A stretch of DNA of 13,445 nt, from positions 1,506,910-1,520,354 of the forward strand of contig CP070808.1 in NCBI GenBank assembly GCA_020343715.1. The letters run 5' to 3'. This document shows positions 5,521 through 12,448 of the stretch, in pieces; positions within the stretch are counted from its first letter, which is position 1; the number at the start of each line of letters is the position of its first letter. Under the pieces are notes generated by a model that had not been told where the DNA came from, did no database searches, and saw only the letters and a list, made by a program, of their open reading frames with translations. This DNA is from Thermoplasmata archaeon. GTDB taxonomy: Archaea > Thermoplasmatota > DTKX01 > GCA-020343715. The position numbers and the translations under genes were made by a program.

Positions 5521-6660
5521 GTGCAGTTCGCGCTCACCAAGGAGCAGCTCATGGTCAGGCAGCTGGCCAACGAATTCGCCCAGACGGAGGTCAAGCCCGT
5601 GGCCTCGGAGTACGACGAGGCCGAGGAGTTCATATGGCCCATCGCCGAGAAGATGGGCAAGCTGGGCTTCATGGGCATGTGCGTTCCCGAGGAGTACGGG
5701 GGCGCAGGGGCGGACACCGTCTCGTACGCCATCGTGGTGGAGGAGCTGTCCCGCGTCTGCGGGGGCACCGGCATCACCGTGGCGGCCCACAACTCCCTGG
5801 GGACCGGCCACATCCTTAAGCACGGGACCGAGGAGCAGAAGGCCAAGTACCTGCCCAAGTGCGCCTCGGGCGAGTGGCTGTCCGCCTGGGGCCTAACCGA
5901 GCCCAACGCCGGGTCCGACGCGGGGGCCACCGCCGCCACCGCGTACCTGGACGGCGACGAGTGGGTCATCAACGGCAACAAGGTCTTCATCACCAACGGC
6001 TCCATCGCCGGAGTCACCGTGGTCATGGCCCGCACCGACCCCGGGAGGGGCGCCCACGGCATCTCCGCTTTCATAGTGGAGAACGGCACCCCGGGCTACA
6101 CCTACGGGAAGGACGAGATCAAGCTGGGCCTCCGTAGCTCGGTCACCTCGGAGCTGTTCTTCGAGGACTGCCGCGTGCCCGAGGAGAACCTGCTGGGCAC
6201 CCGGGGCGAGGGCTTCATCGGGGCCCTGGAGATCCTGGACGAGGGCCGCATCTCCATTGGCGCCATGGCCCTGGGCCTGGCCCAGGGATGCTACGACCTG
6301 GCCCTCCAGTACTCCAAGGAGCGAGAGCAGTTCGGCAGGCCCATCAGCAAGTTCCAGGGCGTCCAGTGGTTCCTGGCGGACATGGCCACCGAGATCGCCG
6401 CCGCCCGATGGCTCGTCTACCACGCAGCGGCCCTCAAGGACGCCAAGATGAATCACTCCCTGGAGTCGGCCCAGGCGAAGCTGTTCGCCTCCGAGGTCAG
6501 CTCCCGCTGCGCCAACAAGGCGATGCAGATCCACGGGGGCTACGGCTACACCCGGGACTACGACATCGAGCGACTCCTCCGGGACGCCAAGCTCACCGAG
6601 ATCGGCGAGGGCACGTCGGAGATACAGCGTCTGGTCATCGCCCGAGAGCTGCTCAAGTAG
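5521..6660 (+). CDS. acyl-CoA dehydrogenase (FAD, ETF-linked type)
   Basis: Catalyses alpha,beta-dehydrogenation of an acyl-CoA, normally passing electrons to ETF. The 379 residues are the standard length. Seen: the N-terminal helical domain with VPEEYGGAG (55-63); the FAD/substrate signature [16 protein letters not shown] (121-136); the middle beta-domain motif [10 protein letters not shown] (151-160); [13 protein letters not shown] (267-279); [21 protein letters not shown] (336-356); and the catalytic Glu in [10 protein letters not shown] at E363, the location used by short/medium-chain and butyryl-CoA enzymes rather than the isovaleryl-type position. The start is GTG 5521, with GGGAGG eight bases upstream. 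The frame is open upstream to 5332, but that part overlaps the preceding gene and has no family resemblance. Chain-length preference cannot be told from sequence. No ETF gene lies in the window. Confidence 0.94.
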   Translation: MQFALTKEQLMVRQLANEFAQTEVKPVASEYDEAEEFIWPIAEKMGKLGFMGMCVPEEYGGAGADTVSYAIVVEELSRVCGGTGITVAAHNSLGTGHILKHGTEEQKAKYLPKCASGEWLSAWGLTEPNAGSDAGATAATAYLDGDEWVINGNKVFITNGSIAGVTVVMARTDPGRGAHGISAFIVENGTPGYTYGKDEIKLGLRSSVTSELFFEDCRVPEENLLGTRGEGFIGALEILDEGRISIGAMALGLAQGCYDLALQYSKEREQFGRPISKFQGVQWFLADMATEIAAARWLVYHAAALKDAKMNHSLESAQAKLFASEVSSRCANKAMQIHGGYGYTRDYDIERLLRDAKLTEIGEGTSEIQRLVIARELLK

Positions 6661-6692
6661 ACCCCCGCTGGTTTACCATGCAGGGTACACTC

Positions 6693-6744
6693 AAATGATT
6701 TTATACTAGGGTTTCCTAATTGAAATATACATACAAAATCATTT
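6693..6744. repeat. nested 52-bp dyad upstream of malic enzyme, candidate operator
   Basis: AAATGATTTT (6693-6702) and AAAATCATTT (6735-6744) are a perfect 10-bp inverted repeat. An inner pair TTTC (6712-6715)/GAAA (6722-6725) has exactly the same centre (6718.5), and TA (6704-6705)/TA (6732-6733) also falls in register. Outer arms are 42 bp apart, about four helical turns. The left arm runs into a TATA-like TTTTATA (6699-6705), and ATTTTATC at 6741-6748 is another possible TATA box for the malic enzyme gene. Confidence 0.45.
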
Positions 6745-6805
6745 TATCAGCGAGTGACGGTACCCCCGGCGCCGAGCGCTACCTCGCCCGACAGGGGGTG
6801 TCCCC

Positions 6806-8164
6806 GTGGCGGAAGAGAAGAAGTTCACCGAAGAGGAACTGCTGGCGAAGGCCTACGAGCCCCAACGCCTGGCCGAGAAGTACCACCCGTTCTACCGTGG
6901 GAAGGTCGAGATCATCCCGAAGTGCGTCATCCGCGACTTCGACGATTTTTCCATCTGGTACACCCCCGGGGTGGCCCAGTCGTGCAAGATGATCCACGAG
7001 GACCCCGTCCAGTCGTTCTGGCACACCAACCGCTGGAACACCATCGCGGTGGTGTCCGACGGCACCCGGGTCCTGGGCCTGGGGGACATAGGCCCCGAGG
7101 CCGCCATGCCGGTGATGGAGGGCAAGGCCCTCCTGTTCAAGTACCTGGGGGGCGTCGACGCCTTCCCCCTGTGCCTTGACACCACGGACGAGGAGGAGAT
7201 CATCAACATCTGCAAGGCCATCCAGCCGTCCATCGGCGGCATCAACCTGGAGGATATCCAGAAGCCCAAGTGCTTCTCCATCCTCGACCGGCTCCGGGAC
7301 GACCCGGAGTTGCAGATACCCGTCTGGCACGACGACCAGCAGGGTACGGCCACCATCGTGGCCGCGGGCCTCATCAACGCCGCCAAACTGGTGGGCAAGC
7401 GGCTTCAGGATATGAAGCTGGCCATGGTCGGCGCGGGCGCCGCCAACATCGCCATCGCCCGCGTCCTGGTCTCCGCCGGGGTCACCAAGGGCAATATTGT
7501 GATGGTGGACCGGAAGGGGACCCTGCACCCGGGCCGGTCCGACATCGACCCCGACGTGGACCCCACGAAGTGGGACATGTGCGAGTACTCCAACGAGGAG
7601 TGCGTCGAGGGCCACATCAGCGAGGCCTTCAAGGGCGCCGACGCATGCATAGCCGCATCCAAGCCGGGTCCGGGGACAATCCTGCCAGAGTGGGTCTCTA
7701 CTATGGCGGACAAGAGCATCGTCTTCGCCACCGCCAACCCCATCCCCGAGATATGGCCCTGGGAGGCCAAGGAGGCGGGGGCATACATCGTAGCCACCGG
7801 CAGGTCTGACTTCCCCAACCAGGTGAACAACTCCCTGGGCTTCCCCGGCATCTTCCGGGGCACCCTGGACGTGCGGGCGAAGACCATCACCGACGAGATG
7901 GTGCTGGCGGCGGCGTACGAGCTGGCCCAGACCGCCGAGGACAACGGCCTGCGCACCGACTACATCGTCCCCACCATGGACGAGTGGGAGGTGTTCCCCA
8001 GGGAGGCCGTGGCCGTCGCCCTCAAGGCCATCGAGCAGGGCCTGGCGCGCATCACCCGGTCCCGGGACGAGCTGTTCGAGAGGGCGGAGGCCCGCATCGG
8101 CAGGTCCCGCAACATCACCCAGAACCTGATGGAGGAGGGCTTCATCGAGCAGCCCCCCGAGTAG
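6806..8164 (+). CDS. NAD(P)-dependent malic enzyme (oxaloacetate-decarboxylating type, short prokaryotic form)
   Basis: Converts malate to pyruvate and CO2 with reduction of NAD(P)+, linking C4 acids to pyruvate in the cytoplasm. At 452 residues it has the short bacterial/archaeal form and no phosphotransacetylase-like C-terminal domain. Visible motifs: WYTPGVA with the catalytic Tyr (Y52); GDIGPEAAMPVMEGKA with the catalytic Lys (K107); NLEDI acidic metal ligands (147-151); WHDDQQGTA (174-182); the Rossmann loop VGAGAAN (208-214); the acidic end of the second strand VDRKG (D235), which leans towards NAD but does not prove it; ATANPIPEI (308-316); and SDFPNQVNN (334-342). The start is GTG 6806, with GGGGGTG five bases upstream. 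It sits 145 bases after the dehydrogenase with its own promoter-like DNA, so it is probably a separate transcription unit. Confidence 0.94.
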   Translation: MAEEKKFTEEELLAKAYEPQRLAEKYHPFYRGKVEIIPKCVIRDFDDFSIWYTPGVAQSCKMIHEDPVQSFWHTNRWNTIAVVSDGTRVLGLGDIGPEAAMPVMEGKALLFKYLGGVDAFPLCLDTTDEEEIINICKAIQPSIGGINLEDIQKPKCFSILDRLRDDPELQIPVWHDDQQGTATIVAAGLINAAKLVGKRLQDMKLAMVGAGAANIAIARVLVSAGVTKGNIVMVDRKGTLHPGRSDIDPDVDPTKWDMCEYSNEECVEGHISEAFKGADACIAASKPGPGTILPEWVSTMADKSIVFATANPIPEIWPWEAKEAGAYIVATGRSDFPNQVNNSLGFPGIFRGTLDVRAKTITDEMVLAAAYELAQTAEDNGLRTDYIVPTMDEWEVFPREAVAVALKAIEQGLARITRSRDELFERAEARIGRSRNITQNLMEEGFIEQPPE

Positions 8165-8211
8165 GGCGTCCCAAAGGGTGAATAGGTCTCGACGCGATAG
8201 CGACATCGCCG

Positions 8212-8643
8212 ATGCTGCCCCAGAACCACTTCGCCGTGGCGGCCGTGGTCACCCTGGTCGCTGTCGTCCTGTTCTACCCAGACCTGGACCTGGTCGACAC
8301 CCTCGTATGGATAGTAGTTGCGGGTGTAGTTGCTGCCATCATCGACCTTGACGTAATCATCCTAGTCAGGCTCAAGGCGAAGGAGGACCCGGAGCTGGAG
8401 CAGTGGGCGAACCCCATGGAGGCGACGAAGGACTTCCCCGAGTTCCTGGCGACCCTCTACAGGAAGGGCCTGTTCCGAATCATCCAATGGACCCACCTGG
8501 GCATCGCAATAGTTGCCACGATGATAGGGTACCTATGGCTCCCCGACTACTTCATCCCCATATTCATAGGCGCCTGGTCGCACATCGTCAGCGACGTGCC
8601 CTACGTGTCGCGGATCAGCCGGATGGCCTACGCCGGAGCCTAG
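8212..8643 (+). CDS. small integral membrane protein, distant resemblance to YdjM/DUF457-type metal-dependent hydrolases
   Basis: 143 residues with about four hydrophobic segments (roughly 7-21, 28-52, 96-110, 113-126) and a polar, charged middle (53-92). The arrangement of conserved-type residues recalls the YdjM-like membrane hydrolase family: a His near the start (H6), an Asp pair at the end of a membrane segment (IIDLD, 43-47), a THLG motif (94-97), and SHIVSD near the end (H124, D128). I do not see the full DIDHP signature of that family, so this is a tentative resemblance and not a firm assignment. The start is ATG 8212, 47 bases after malic enzyme and without an obvious Shine-Dalgarno. 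Its stop codon shares the palindrome CTAG with the convergent surface-protein gene. Confidence 0.6.
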   Translation: MLPQNHFAVAAVVTLVAVVLFYPDLDLVDTLVWIVVAGVVAAIIDLDVIILVRLKAKEDPELEQWANPMEATKDFPEFLATLYRKGLFRIIQWTHLGIAIVATMIGYLWLPDYFIPIFIGAWSHIVSDVPYVSRISRMAYAGA

Positions 8644-8717
8644 CTCCTCCTTCGCATCGCGGCGACGAGGGCGCCCATCAAGGAGATGATGGTCACGATG
8701 GTCCCGAAGCCGGGGCT
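8640..8717 (-). other. PGF-CTERM archaeosortase sorting signal
   Basis: Codes for residues 1155-1179 of the surface protein: Ser-Pro-Gly-Phe-Gly, then about 15 hydrophobic residues, then Arg-Arg-Arg-Ser and stop. This order matches the PGF-CTERM domain recognised by archaeosortase A in Halobacteria and other euryarchaea. The sortase gene itself is not in the window. Confidence 0.85.
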
Positions 8718-11700
8718 CTCGTCCTCCTCCACCTCGACGGTGAAGGTGACCGAGACCACGTCGGAGAACTGGGTGCCATCGTAGGCCCGGGCCTCCACGG
8801 TGTGCTCGCCCTTCTTCAGGTCCTTGACCTTGACGGGGTAGTTCCAGGCCGTCGTTCCGTCGGCGACGGTCCAATCCCCTCCGTCGAGGCGGAATTCCAC
8901 CCTCATTACCTCGGCGTCGTCCTCAGCTGTGCCGTTGAACTCGAAGTCCTTCTTGTACTTGGCGTCCGCCTCGGGAGCGAGAATGGTCAGGGTGGGCATC
9001 TGGTCCACCGAGAACTCCACCGAGGTGGGCTCCGACCACTGGACCCCGTCGGACACCCGTACCTCCAGGGTGTGGTCGCCGTGGGATAGGCCCGTGGTGT
9101 CCATATCGTGGGACCAGTTCCCGTCTTCGTCCACCTCGACGTCGACCCATTCACCTCCGTCCACCCGGATCTGGACCCCCTCCACCGAGGTGTCGTCGGA
9201 GGACTCGCCGGTGATGGTCACCGTGCCCCCAAGGGTGTCGCCCGTCACGATGGACATGTCGCCCACTACAGGCGGTTCGTCCACCACGAAGGTGACGGTC
9301 CACATGTCCGAGTAGTGCTTGCCGTCGTACGCACGGAAGTGGATGATGTGCGAGCCCGGGTCCATAGAGGTGGTGTCGATATCGTAGGACCAGTCGCCGT
9401 TCTCCTCCACGGGCACCTCCTCCCACTCGCTTGCACCACCGATCTGGACCTGGATGTCGTTGTCATCGCTGTGACCATCGTCCTTGGACTCGCCGTCCAC
9501 CCTGTGGATGCCAGATATCACCTGGCCGTCCTGGAGGCTCACCGACGTGATCTCGGGCGGGTTGTCCACGGTGAAGGCGACGTACGCCGTGTCAGACCAC
9601 TCGTACCCGTCCCAGGCCTTCGCCTCAATGTAGTGCTCCCCGTACTCCAGCGTGGTGGTGTCCAGCTCGTAGGACCACAGGGCGTCCTCGTCGGCGGGGA
9701 ACCAATCGCCACCGTCGATGGAGAGGTGTATCTCCAGGAGCGAAAGGTCGTCCCCGGCCTCGCCCTTCACGTGGACGGTCCCTGACAGGTCCGCGTCGGC
9801 GGGCGGGTCGGTTATCTTGATCTCCGGCGGCCTGTCGACCCAGAAGGTCAGGCGCTGGTGGTCCGACTCCTTGGTGCCTGCCATCGCCCTGACGGACAGG
9901 GTATGCTCCCCAGAATCCATGGCGGTCATGTCCAAGAGGTACTCCCACTGGATTGTGCCGTACGCGTCCGTCCAAGCCCCCGCGTCCACCTGAACCTGGA
10001 CGGTGTCCACGGTCAGGTCGTCCCATGCGGTGCCGTTCATGGTGAGGTTCCCGTAATAGTGGCCCCCGTCCTCGGGGTTCTCCACCAAGACCCAGGGTTT
10101 CTGGTCGGTGAAGAAGTTCCTCCCCACCATCTTCGAGTAGTGGTCGCCGTTCCACGATCGGGCCTCCACCAGGTGATCGCCGTAGGCCAGGGTGGCGGTG
10201 TCAAGCTCGTAGAACCAATCCTCCAGGCCGTGGCACTGGATCCATTCACCTCCGTCGATGCGGATCTCCACCGACTCGAGACCGTCGGCGTCGCTGGCGG
10301 TGCCCGACACGTTGAGCACGCCCTCGAAGATGCTCATGATGGGCGGTGTGGTGATGGCCACGTCGGGCCAGCCCCTACCGTCCTCGGGGCGCAGGTCCCT
10401 GACGGTGGTCGACCTGACCACGTTGTCGTCGGTCCACAGTATCTCCCCATGGACCCATACGTCCCAGATGTCGGGGATGAAGCCCGGGACGAAGAAGTCG
10501 GCATGCCAGGCCCCTTCCTTGTAGTACGCGGGTACGAAGTTGATGTGCTGGTGGTTGGAGGGCCAGTAGTAGATGTCCTCCCTCACGGGTGCCCAGAGGA
10601 GGTCGTAAAGCCAGATCTGGTTCCACCAGTAGTCCCACGGGTCGCCCATCCCCCACATGACCAGGGCCGTCTCGTCCCTGCCGTCGGACTCGGGATGGTC
10701 GAAGGTCACGTGGGCCACCTGGTAGTCCTTGAGGTTGCTGACCTTCATCGTCACGTTCTCGTCGTGGGTCAGGTTGAACTCGCCGTACAGGTTCGCCTCG
10801 CCGAAGTAGAGCCATTCGGAGTCGCTGTACCAGTTCCCGGAGACCTGGACCTGGTACTCGCACTTGTCGACGACCAGCCACCTCTCGCCCTCGGGCAGGG
10901 GCGGGGTCTTGAGCTGCACGTTGAACTGGCCGTTGGGGGCCGTCAGCACGGAGCCCGAGTAGTAGACCCAGTCGTCCTCGGCGATGTAGACGTAGATCTC
11001 GGCCCCGCCCAGAGGGCTCCCGTCGAACCGTGCGGTATGCCCCAGGGTGGTTATCTGCTGCCATTCGGGCAGGTAGTAGTTGTGGAGCTTAACGTTGAAG
11101 CCTGTCATGTCCCTCACGTCGGGATAGTCCCTCACCGGCAGGTAGAAGTCGAAGTGCTGGGTGTGGCCCGAGATGCCCTGGCCCACCCTCACGAAGCCGT
11201 CCACCATCACGCTGGTGTGGGTGGTCAGCATATCCGAGTGGTCCAGCGTGAAGGAGACAGAGCCGTCCGTTCCCGTCCCGCCCTGGACGGTCTTCTCCTG
11301 GAGCGTGACCGTGGCATCGTAGTACGAGTAGTCCACCTGTACGTAGGCGCCCGCCAAGGGGTAGCCCTCGACGGAATCGGGCATGGGCCACCCGTCCTTC
11401 TCCCACACGTGGAACTCCAGCGTGGTCTCCGTGGTGGATATTTCGGCCCGCTTGATCCACACGGGGAACATGTCCACCTCCACCACAGCCTTGTTGAACC
11501 CGTAGACGATGCCGTCACGGGTGGTGTACTCGGCCTCGCACCCGATGTGCCATATGGAAGTGCGGTTGAAGGGGGGTGTCTCAAGCGTGCCCGCGAACAC
11601 GCCAGTGGACAGGCGGGTCATGTCTATGGTGCCCCTGTAGGTGTTGTCCTGGAGCTGCCGATACACCCACAGGGTGCCCCCGTCGGGGTCCACGGCACGC

Positions 11701-12179
11701 CCCTCGAAGGAGGTCCTGACCTGGAACTCGCACTCGTCCCCGGGGGACATGAAGCGGTCGTGGCTGTCCATGACCACTATGTCCATGTCCAGGTACTTGA
11801 CGGGGATGTAGATGGTGTCAGCCGTCCATGGGGCGGGGTAGGTACCCTCGTTGACGAAGGCGGTGAAGGCGACCATCTTACCCTCGTCCACATCGGACTG
11901 CTGGATGACGAAGTCCACCTCGTACCTCCCCTCGGCCCTCCGGACCTCGGTCACGGGCCTGCTGTTGACCACCGGGTTCACGTTCACTGGATCGTGGAAG
12001 TCACCCTCCCAGTACACCAGGATGTTCACCTCGACGGCGGAACCGATGGTGTAGACCTGGTCCAGGTCGACGATGCAGTACACTGCCAGGGGGCTGTCGT
12101 TGTCCACATGGGCCGGTGCTGATGGGAGCATGAGCCCGACCACCAGGAGGGACGATAGAATCAGGACTAACCTACGCAT
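8640..12179 (-). CDS. large secreted surface protein with six Ig-like repeats and PGF-CTERM anchor
   Basis: 1179 residues. A signal peptide is clear (MRRLVLILSSLLVVGLMLPSAPA, cut probably near residue 23). Residues 24-605 are a beta-rich, unrecognised region full of Tyr, Trp and Asp, with a Trp cluster at about 509-539. Residues 606-1150 are six tandem bacterial Ig-like domains (Big_7-like). The C-terminus is a tripartite PGF-CTERM signal: DESPGFG (1153-1159), a hydrophobic stretch, and terminal RRRS. In archaea this directs archaeosortase processing and lipid anchoring to the cell surface. The start ATG 12179 follows GGGTGG (12184-12189) and sits about 35 bp below a good TATA box. The frame is open for 47 more codons upstream, but those have no signal-peptide character. 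A role as adhesin, S-layer-associated or glycan-binding protein is an inference. It is divergent from a secreted protease. Confidence 0.88.
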   Translation of the reverse strand: MRRLVLILSSLLVVGLMLPSAPAHVDNDSPLAVYCIVDLDQVYTIGSAVEVNILVYWEGDFHDPVNVNPVVNSRPVTEVRRAEGRYEVDFVIQQSDVDEGKMVAFTAFVNEGTYPAPWTADTIYIPVKYLDMDIVVMDSHDRFMSPGDECEFQVRTSFEGRAVDPDGGTLWVYRQLQDNTYRGTIDMTRLSTGVFAGTLETPPFNRTSIWHIGCEAEYTTRDGIVYGFNKAVVEVDMFPVWIKRAEISTTETTLEFHVWEKDGWPMPDSVEGYPLAGAYVQVDYSYYDATVTLQEKTVQGGTGTDGSVSFTLDHSDMLTTHTSVMVDGFVRVGQGISGHTQHFDFYLPVRDYPDVRDMTGFNVKLHNYYLPEWQQITTLGHTARFDGSPLGGAEIYVYIAEDDWVYYSGSVLTAPNGQFNVQLKTPPLPEGERWLVVDKCEYQVQVSGNWYSDSEWLYFGEANLYGEFNLTHDENVTMKVSNLKDYQVAHVTFDHPESDGRDETALVMWGMGDPWDYWWNQIWLYDLLWAPVREDIYYWPSNHQHINFVPAYYKEGAWHADFFVPGFIPDIWDVWVHGEILWTDDNVVRSTTVRDLRPEDGRGWPDVAITTPPIMSIFEGVLNVSGTASDADGLESVEIRIDGGEWIQCHGLEDWFYELDTATLAYGDHLVEARSWNGDHYSKMVGRNFFTDQKPWVLVENPEDGGHYYGNLTMNGTAWDDLTVDTVQVQVDAGAWTDAYGTIQWEYLLDMTAMDSGEHTLSVRAMAGTKESDHQRLTFWVDRPPEIKITDPPADADLSGTVHVKGEAGDDLSLLEIHLSIDGGDWFPADEDALWSYELDTTTLEYGEHYIEAKAWDGYEWSDTAYVAFTVDNPPEITSVSLQDGQVISGIHRVDGESKDDGHSDDNDIQVQIGGASEWEEVPVEENGDWSYDIDTTSMDPGSHIIHFRAYDGKHYSDMWTVTFVVDEPPVVGDMSIVTGDTLGGTVTITGESSDDTSVEGVQIRVDGGEWVDVEVDEDGNWSHDMDTTGLSHGDHTLEVRVSDGVQWSEPTSVEFSVDQMPTLTILAPEADAKYKKDFEFNGTAEDDAEVMRVEFRLDGGDWTVADGTTAWNYPVKVKDLKKGEHTVEARAYDGTQFSDVVSVTFTVEVEEDESPGFGTIVTIISLMGALVAAMRRRS
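8730..10364 (-). repeat. six tandem Ig-like domain repeats of about 90 residues each
   Basis: Protein residues 606-693, 694-783, 784-873, 874-968, 969-1059 and 1060-1150. Each repeat has the pattern: proline-containing start, v-G-x-a-x-D-D, v-x-I-R-I-D-G-G-x-W, W-x-Y-x-L-D-T-T, G-x-H-x-v-x-a-R-a-x-D-G, y-S-D, then a hydrophobic strand ending in V-D-x-P-P. The fourth copy has an insertion of a few acidic residues. Copies have diverged at the protein level, and no long identical DNA blocks were noticed. Confidence 0.85.
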
Positions 12180-12210
12180 GATACCACCCGGGAATGAATT
12201 AAATCTTGAG

Positions 12211-12220
12211 TATAAATAAT
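12211..12220 (-). promoter_or_regulatory. TATA box of the Ig-repeat surface protein
   Basis: ATTATTTATA on the minus strand is centred about 26 bp before a transcript start near 12189, which would give a leader of about ten bases just long enough to hold the GGGTGG ribosome-binding site (12184-12189). Confidence 0.6.
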
Positions 12221-12249
12221 TCACCTGGGCTACCGTGGGACCGACCGTT

Positions 12250-12274
12250 CCGGACCCCAAATTGGGTCCTCCGG
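12250..12274. promoter_or_regulatory. dyad between two divergent secreted-protein promoters
   Basis: CCGGACCC (12250-12257) pairs with GGGTCC (12264-12269) and CCGG (12271-12274), with a single extra T at 12270 and a six-base AT-containing spacer. A second, shorter palindrome GGGATTGATTCCC (12273-12285) abuts it. The element lies upstream of both the minus-strand TATA box (12211-12220) and the plus-strand TATA box (12418-12425), so it could serve as a shared operator. The remaining DNA up to 12410 shows no gene. Confidence 0.35.
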
Positions 12275-12417
12275 GATTGATTCCCAACGAGTAAGAACCC
12301 GATAATTCCATCAAAGACACACGGTCCCGGTACCTGGATGGTCGGACGAACCAGCGATCTCATCGAGTAGGTAAATCGCCTTCTCAGACAATCAGAAGTA
12401 TGAACCACAAGCCAGGG

Positions 12418-12425
12418 TATATAAA
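12418..12425 (+). promoter_or_regulatory. TATA box of the secreted cysteine protease
   Basis: TATATAAA is an exact archaeal TATA-type octamer centred about 27 bp upstream of the ATG at 12449. The transcript would start within a few bases of the ATG, so the mRNA is probably leaderless or nearly so. Confidence 0.7.
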
Positions 12426-12448
12426 GCCACATCTAGTAGCCGGGTGCG

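Noticed and set aside
6779..8206. A 475-codon open frame on the minus strand opposite malic enzyme
   Set aside because: Malic enzyme on the plus strand has every catalytic motif. The antisense product is Leu/Gly/Asp/His-rich and resembles nothing.
9858..12122. A 754-codon open frame on the plus strand opposite the Ig-repeat gene
   Set aside because: It is His/Val/Gly/Pro-rich with no recognisable domain, as expected from the complement of a G/C-ending coding sequence. The minus strand has signal peptide, repeats and PGF-CTERM.
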